The notes under the pieces were generated by a model. That model was given only the letters and a program-made list of their open reading frames with translations. It had not been told where the DNA came from and searched no databases. This document shows positions 63,068-64,000 of a stretch of DNA of 64,000 nt, piece by piece; the stretch's first letter is position 1, and each line of letters opens with the position of its first letter. The stretch spans positions 28,190 through 92,189 of the forward strand of contig JAGTJM010000094.1 in assembly GCA_020747015.1 (NCBI GenBank), in the 5' to 3' direction. The translations under genes and the position numbers were made by a program. Source of the DNA: Pyrenochaeta sp. MPI-SDFR-AT-0127 (lineage: Eukaryota > Ascomycota > Dothideomycetes > Pleosporales > Cucurbitariaceae).

Positions 63068-64000
63068 CCCCTCCTTAGAAGAGATAGTCCCTATCTCTTA
63101 TAGAGCTAGAAAGGTAATATATAGTACTCCTTAGATATCTCTACTAATAGATTTTAAGTCTGTTCCAAATTAGATCTAAATCTAGGCTAACCTTAAATCT
63201 ATACTTACCTTAGGTCTAAGTTACCTTTACCTTAAGTTAACTATTTACTTATTAGTATAATTAAAATAATTCTACCTACTATAGTTACTTTCTCCTTCTT
63301 ATACACTACTTCCTATTATAAGAGCCTACGCCTAACTCCTATCTAATACTATTTCTTAGCTAACTATTACTTAGCTATACCTATAATACCTATTCCTATA
63401 CCCCTAGGGCTCTATCTATAGCCTATAGGATTATTTATATACGCGCTGTAAGGGCTTTAGCCTATAGTAAAGATATTAATTTTAGATTCTCCTTAGAGGT
63501 ATCTAAGAAGTATACCTATTATATATATAGTAACGAGGTTTGCCGCCTAGTTCCCCTATATGCGGGTCGGGAGTATAAGGAGCTAGAGGCTACCCTTAAT
63601 TACAGGTCTACTACTAAGAAGTAGATAGAGGTTAAGGAGGAGGGTAAGAAGGAGGATCTAGTAGAGGCGGCGGCTACTATAGTTTCGGCGGTGTTATAGC
63701 TTAGGACTATAGTGCAGGTAGCGACTACGTAGGTTAAAAGCCTAACTACTATTAAGCTACTATACGCCGCTCACCTTTAGCAGGAGGAGTAGGTAGAGTA
63801 GATTTAGGCTATAGGGGCTAAACTAGCTGAGTTAACTAGTGTGGTTACTTAGTTAGTTTAGGTAATAAGTATAGTAGCGGGCACGTTAGTGCCTTTAGGT
63901 CCTATAGGTCTAGCTACGCGTAGATAGGGTTAGAGGCCTTACGGAAGGAATATAGGGGTAACGTCGTTATTAGTTACTAGAGGGTTAGAGGGGGAGGTTC
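63068..64000 (-). mobile_element. Element X2 interior, partial, reversed
   Basis: The first 220 bp (to about 63,290) are the reverse complement of the 3' interior of X1, including the polypurine tract. Beyond that the content differs from X1. From about 63,440 to the end, the + strand has a long frame interrupted only by TAG codons (for example KDINFRFSLEVSKKY, YSNEVCRLVPLYAGREYKEL, GTLVPLGPIGLATRR). It has higher GC and more CA/TG than the rest of the block. I do not recognise the protein. X1 and X2 thus share ends but not cargo. X2 runs off the window. Confidence 0.6.

Larger units (their letters stand above)
58060..64000. repeat. RIP-degraded repeat block (TA-rich, CA/TG-depleted)
   Basis: From about 58,060 to the window end, the dinucleotides CA and TG nearly vanish (whole 60-base lines have none between 58.1 and 60.2 kb), while TA is extremely common and CG, CC and CT persist. 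Relic reading frames are stopped by TAG and TAA at former Gln and Trp codons. This is the mark of repeat-induced point mutation restricted to CpA. The interior of the gag element and the last 700 bp keep more CA/TG, so mutation is uneven. The first 450 bp are mostly A/T homopolymer and ATTTA/TTAAT runs. No intact gene occurs in the block. Confidence 0.92.

Noticed and set aside
1..64000. CRISPR arrays, operon-type Shine-Dalgarno sites, rRNA
   Set aside because: None seen; the introns and families show a eukaryotic fungal genome where the first two are not expected.

Overview
This window is nuclear DNA of a filamentous ascomycete. The signs are many short spliceosomal introns (42-114 nt, usually GTRNGN donors, a CTRAC-type branch site and a YAG acceptor), fungus-specific families (HET, CFEM, Zn2Cys6, Ayg1-like hydrolase, Gfd2-like nuclease, CBM18 chitin deacetylase), and a right end shredded by CpA-to-TpA mutation as expected from repeat-induced point mutation (RIP). 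A Dothideomycete (Pleosporales-like) is my best guess. This is inference from family content only. Spliced gene models were built by eye from reading frame, splice sites and family fit, and no transcript data were available.

Layout. 0-8.5 kb: a truncated pyridoxamine-phosphate-oxidase-like gene, a CFEM-type membrane protein, a TPR-HET protein and a GPI-type chitin deacetylase. 8.5-12.8 kb is gene-poor. 12.8-17.7 kb: a secreted SH3-like protein, an Ayg1-like hydrolase and a membrane-anchored alpha/beta hydrolase. 18.6-28.2 kb is an allorecognition/cell-death-like block: an ankyrin relic, an NLR-type N-terminal domain fused to a degenerate Ras-like domain, a HET-NACHT-ankyrin NLR and a wrecked caspase-like gene. 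28-31.5 kb is gene-poor with one cysteine-rich secreted protein. 31.5-42 kb looks like a carbon-catabolic neighbourhood: an SDR, a Zn2Cys6 regulator, an L-arabinitol-4-dehydrogenase-like enzyme divergently paired with a sugar/polyol transporter, and a secreted intradiol dioxygenase. 42.4-46 kb holds two tandem Gfd2-like DEDDh exonuclease paralogues with Cys-rich modules. 48.6-57.6 kb: an F-box protein, a small membrane protein, a CUE/DUF1771/Smr (Cue2-like) protein and a proline/lysine-rich secreted protein.

From about 58.06 kb to the end the composition changes abruptly to a RIP-degraded repeat block. I read it as nested LTR elements: element X1 (LTR copy A, a 1.1-kb interior, LTR copy B), a Ty3/Gypsy-like element Y (zinc knuckle and aspartic protease relics) that starts inside copy B, and a reversed element X2 that interrupts Y. 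The interior of X1 carries a recognisable, heavily mutated histone H3-like coding relic. An LTR element that captured a host histone gene is, to me, the most unusual thing in the window.

Working together: the dehydrogenase and transporter share a 679-bp divergent promoter that contains a GGCTAG palindrome, a CGG-N7-CCG site and CreA-like sites, with a pathway-type regulator next door. The HET, NACHT and caspase-like genes fit a fungal self/non-self and regulated-death locus that gains and loses members.
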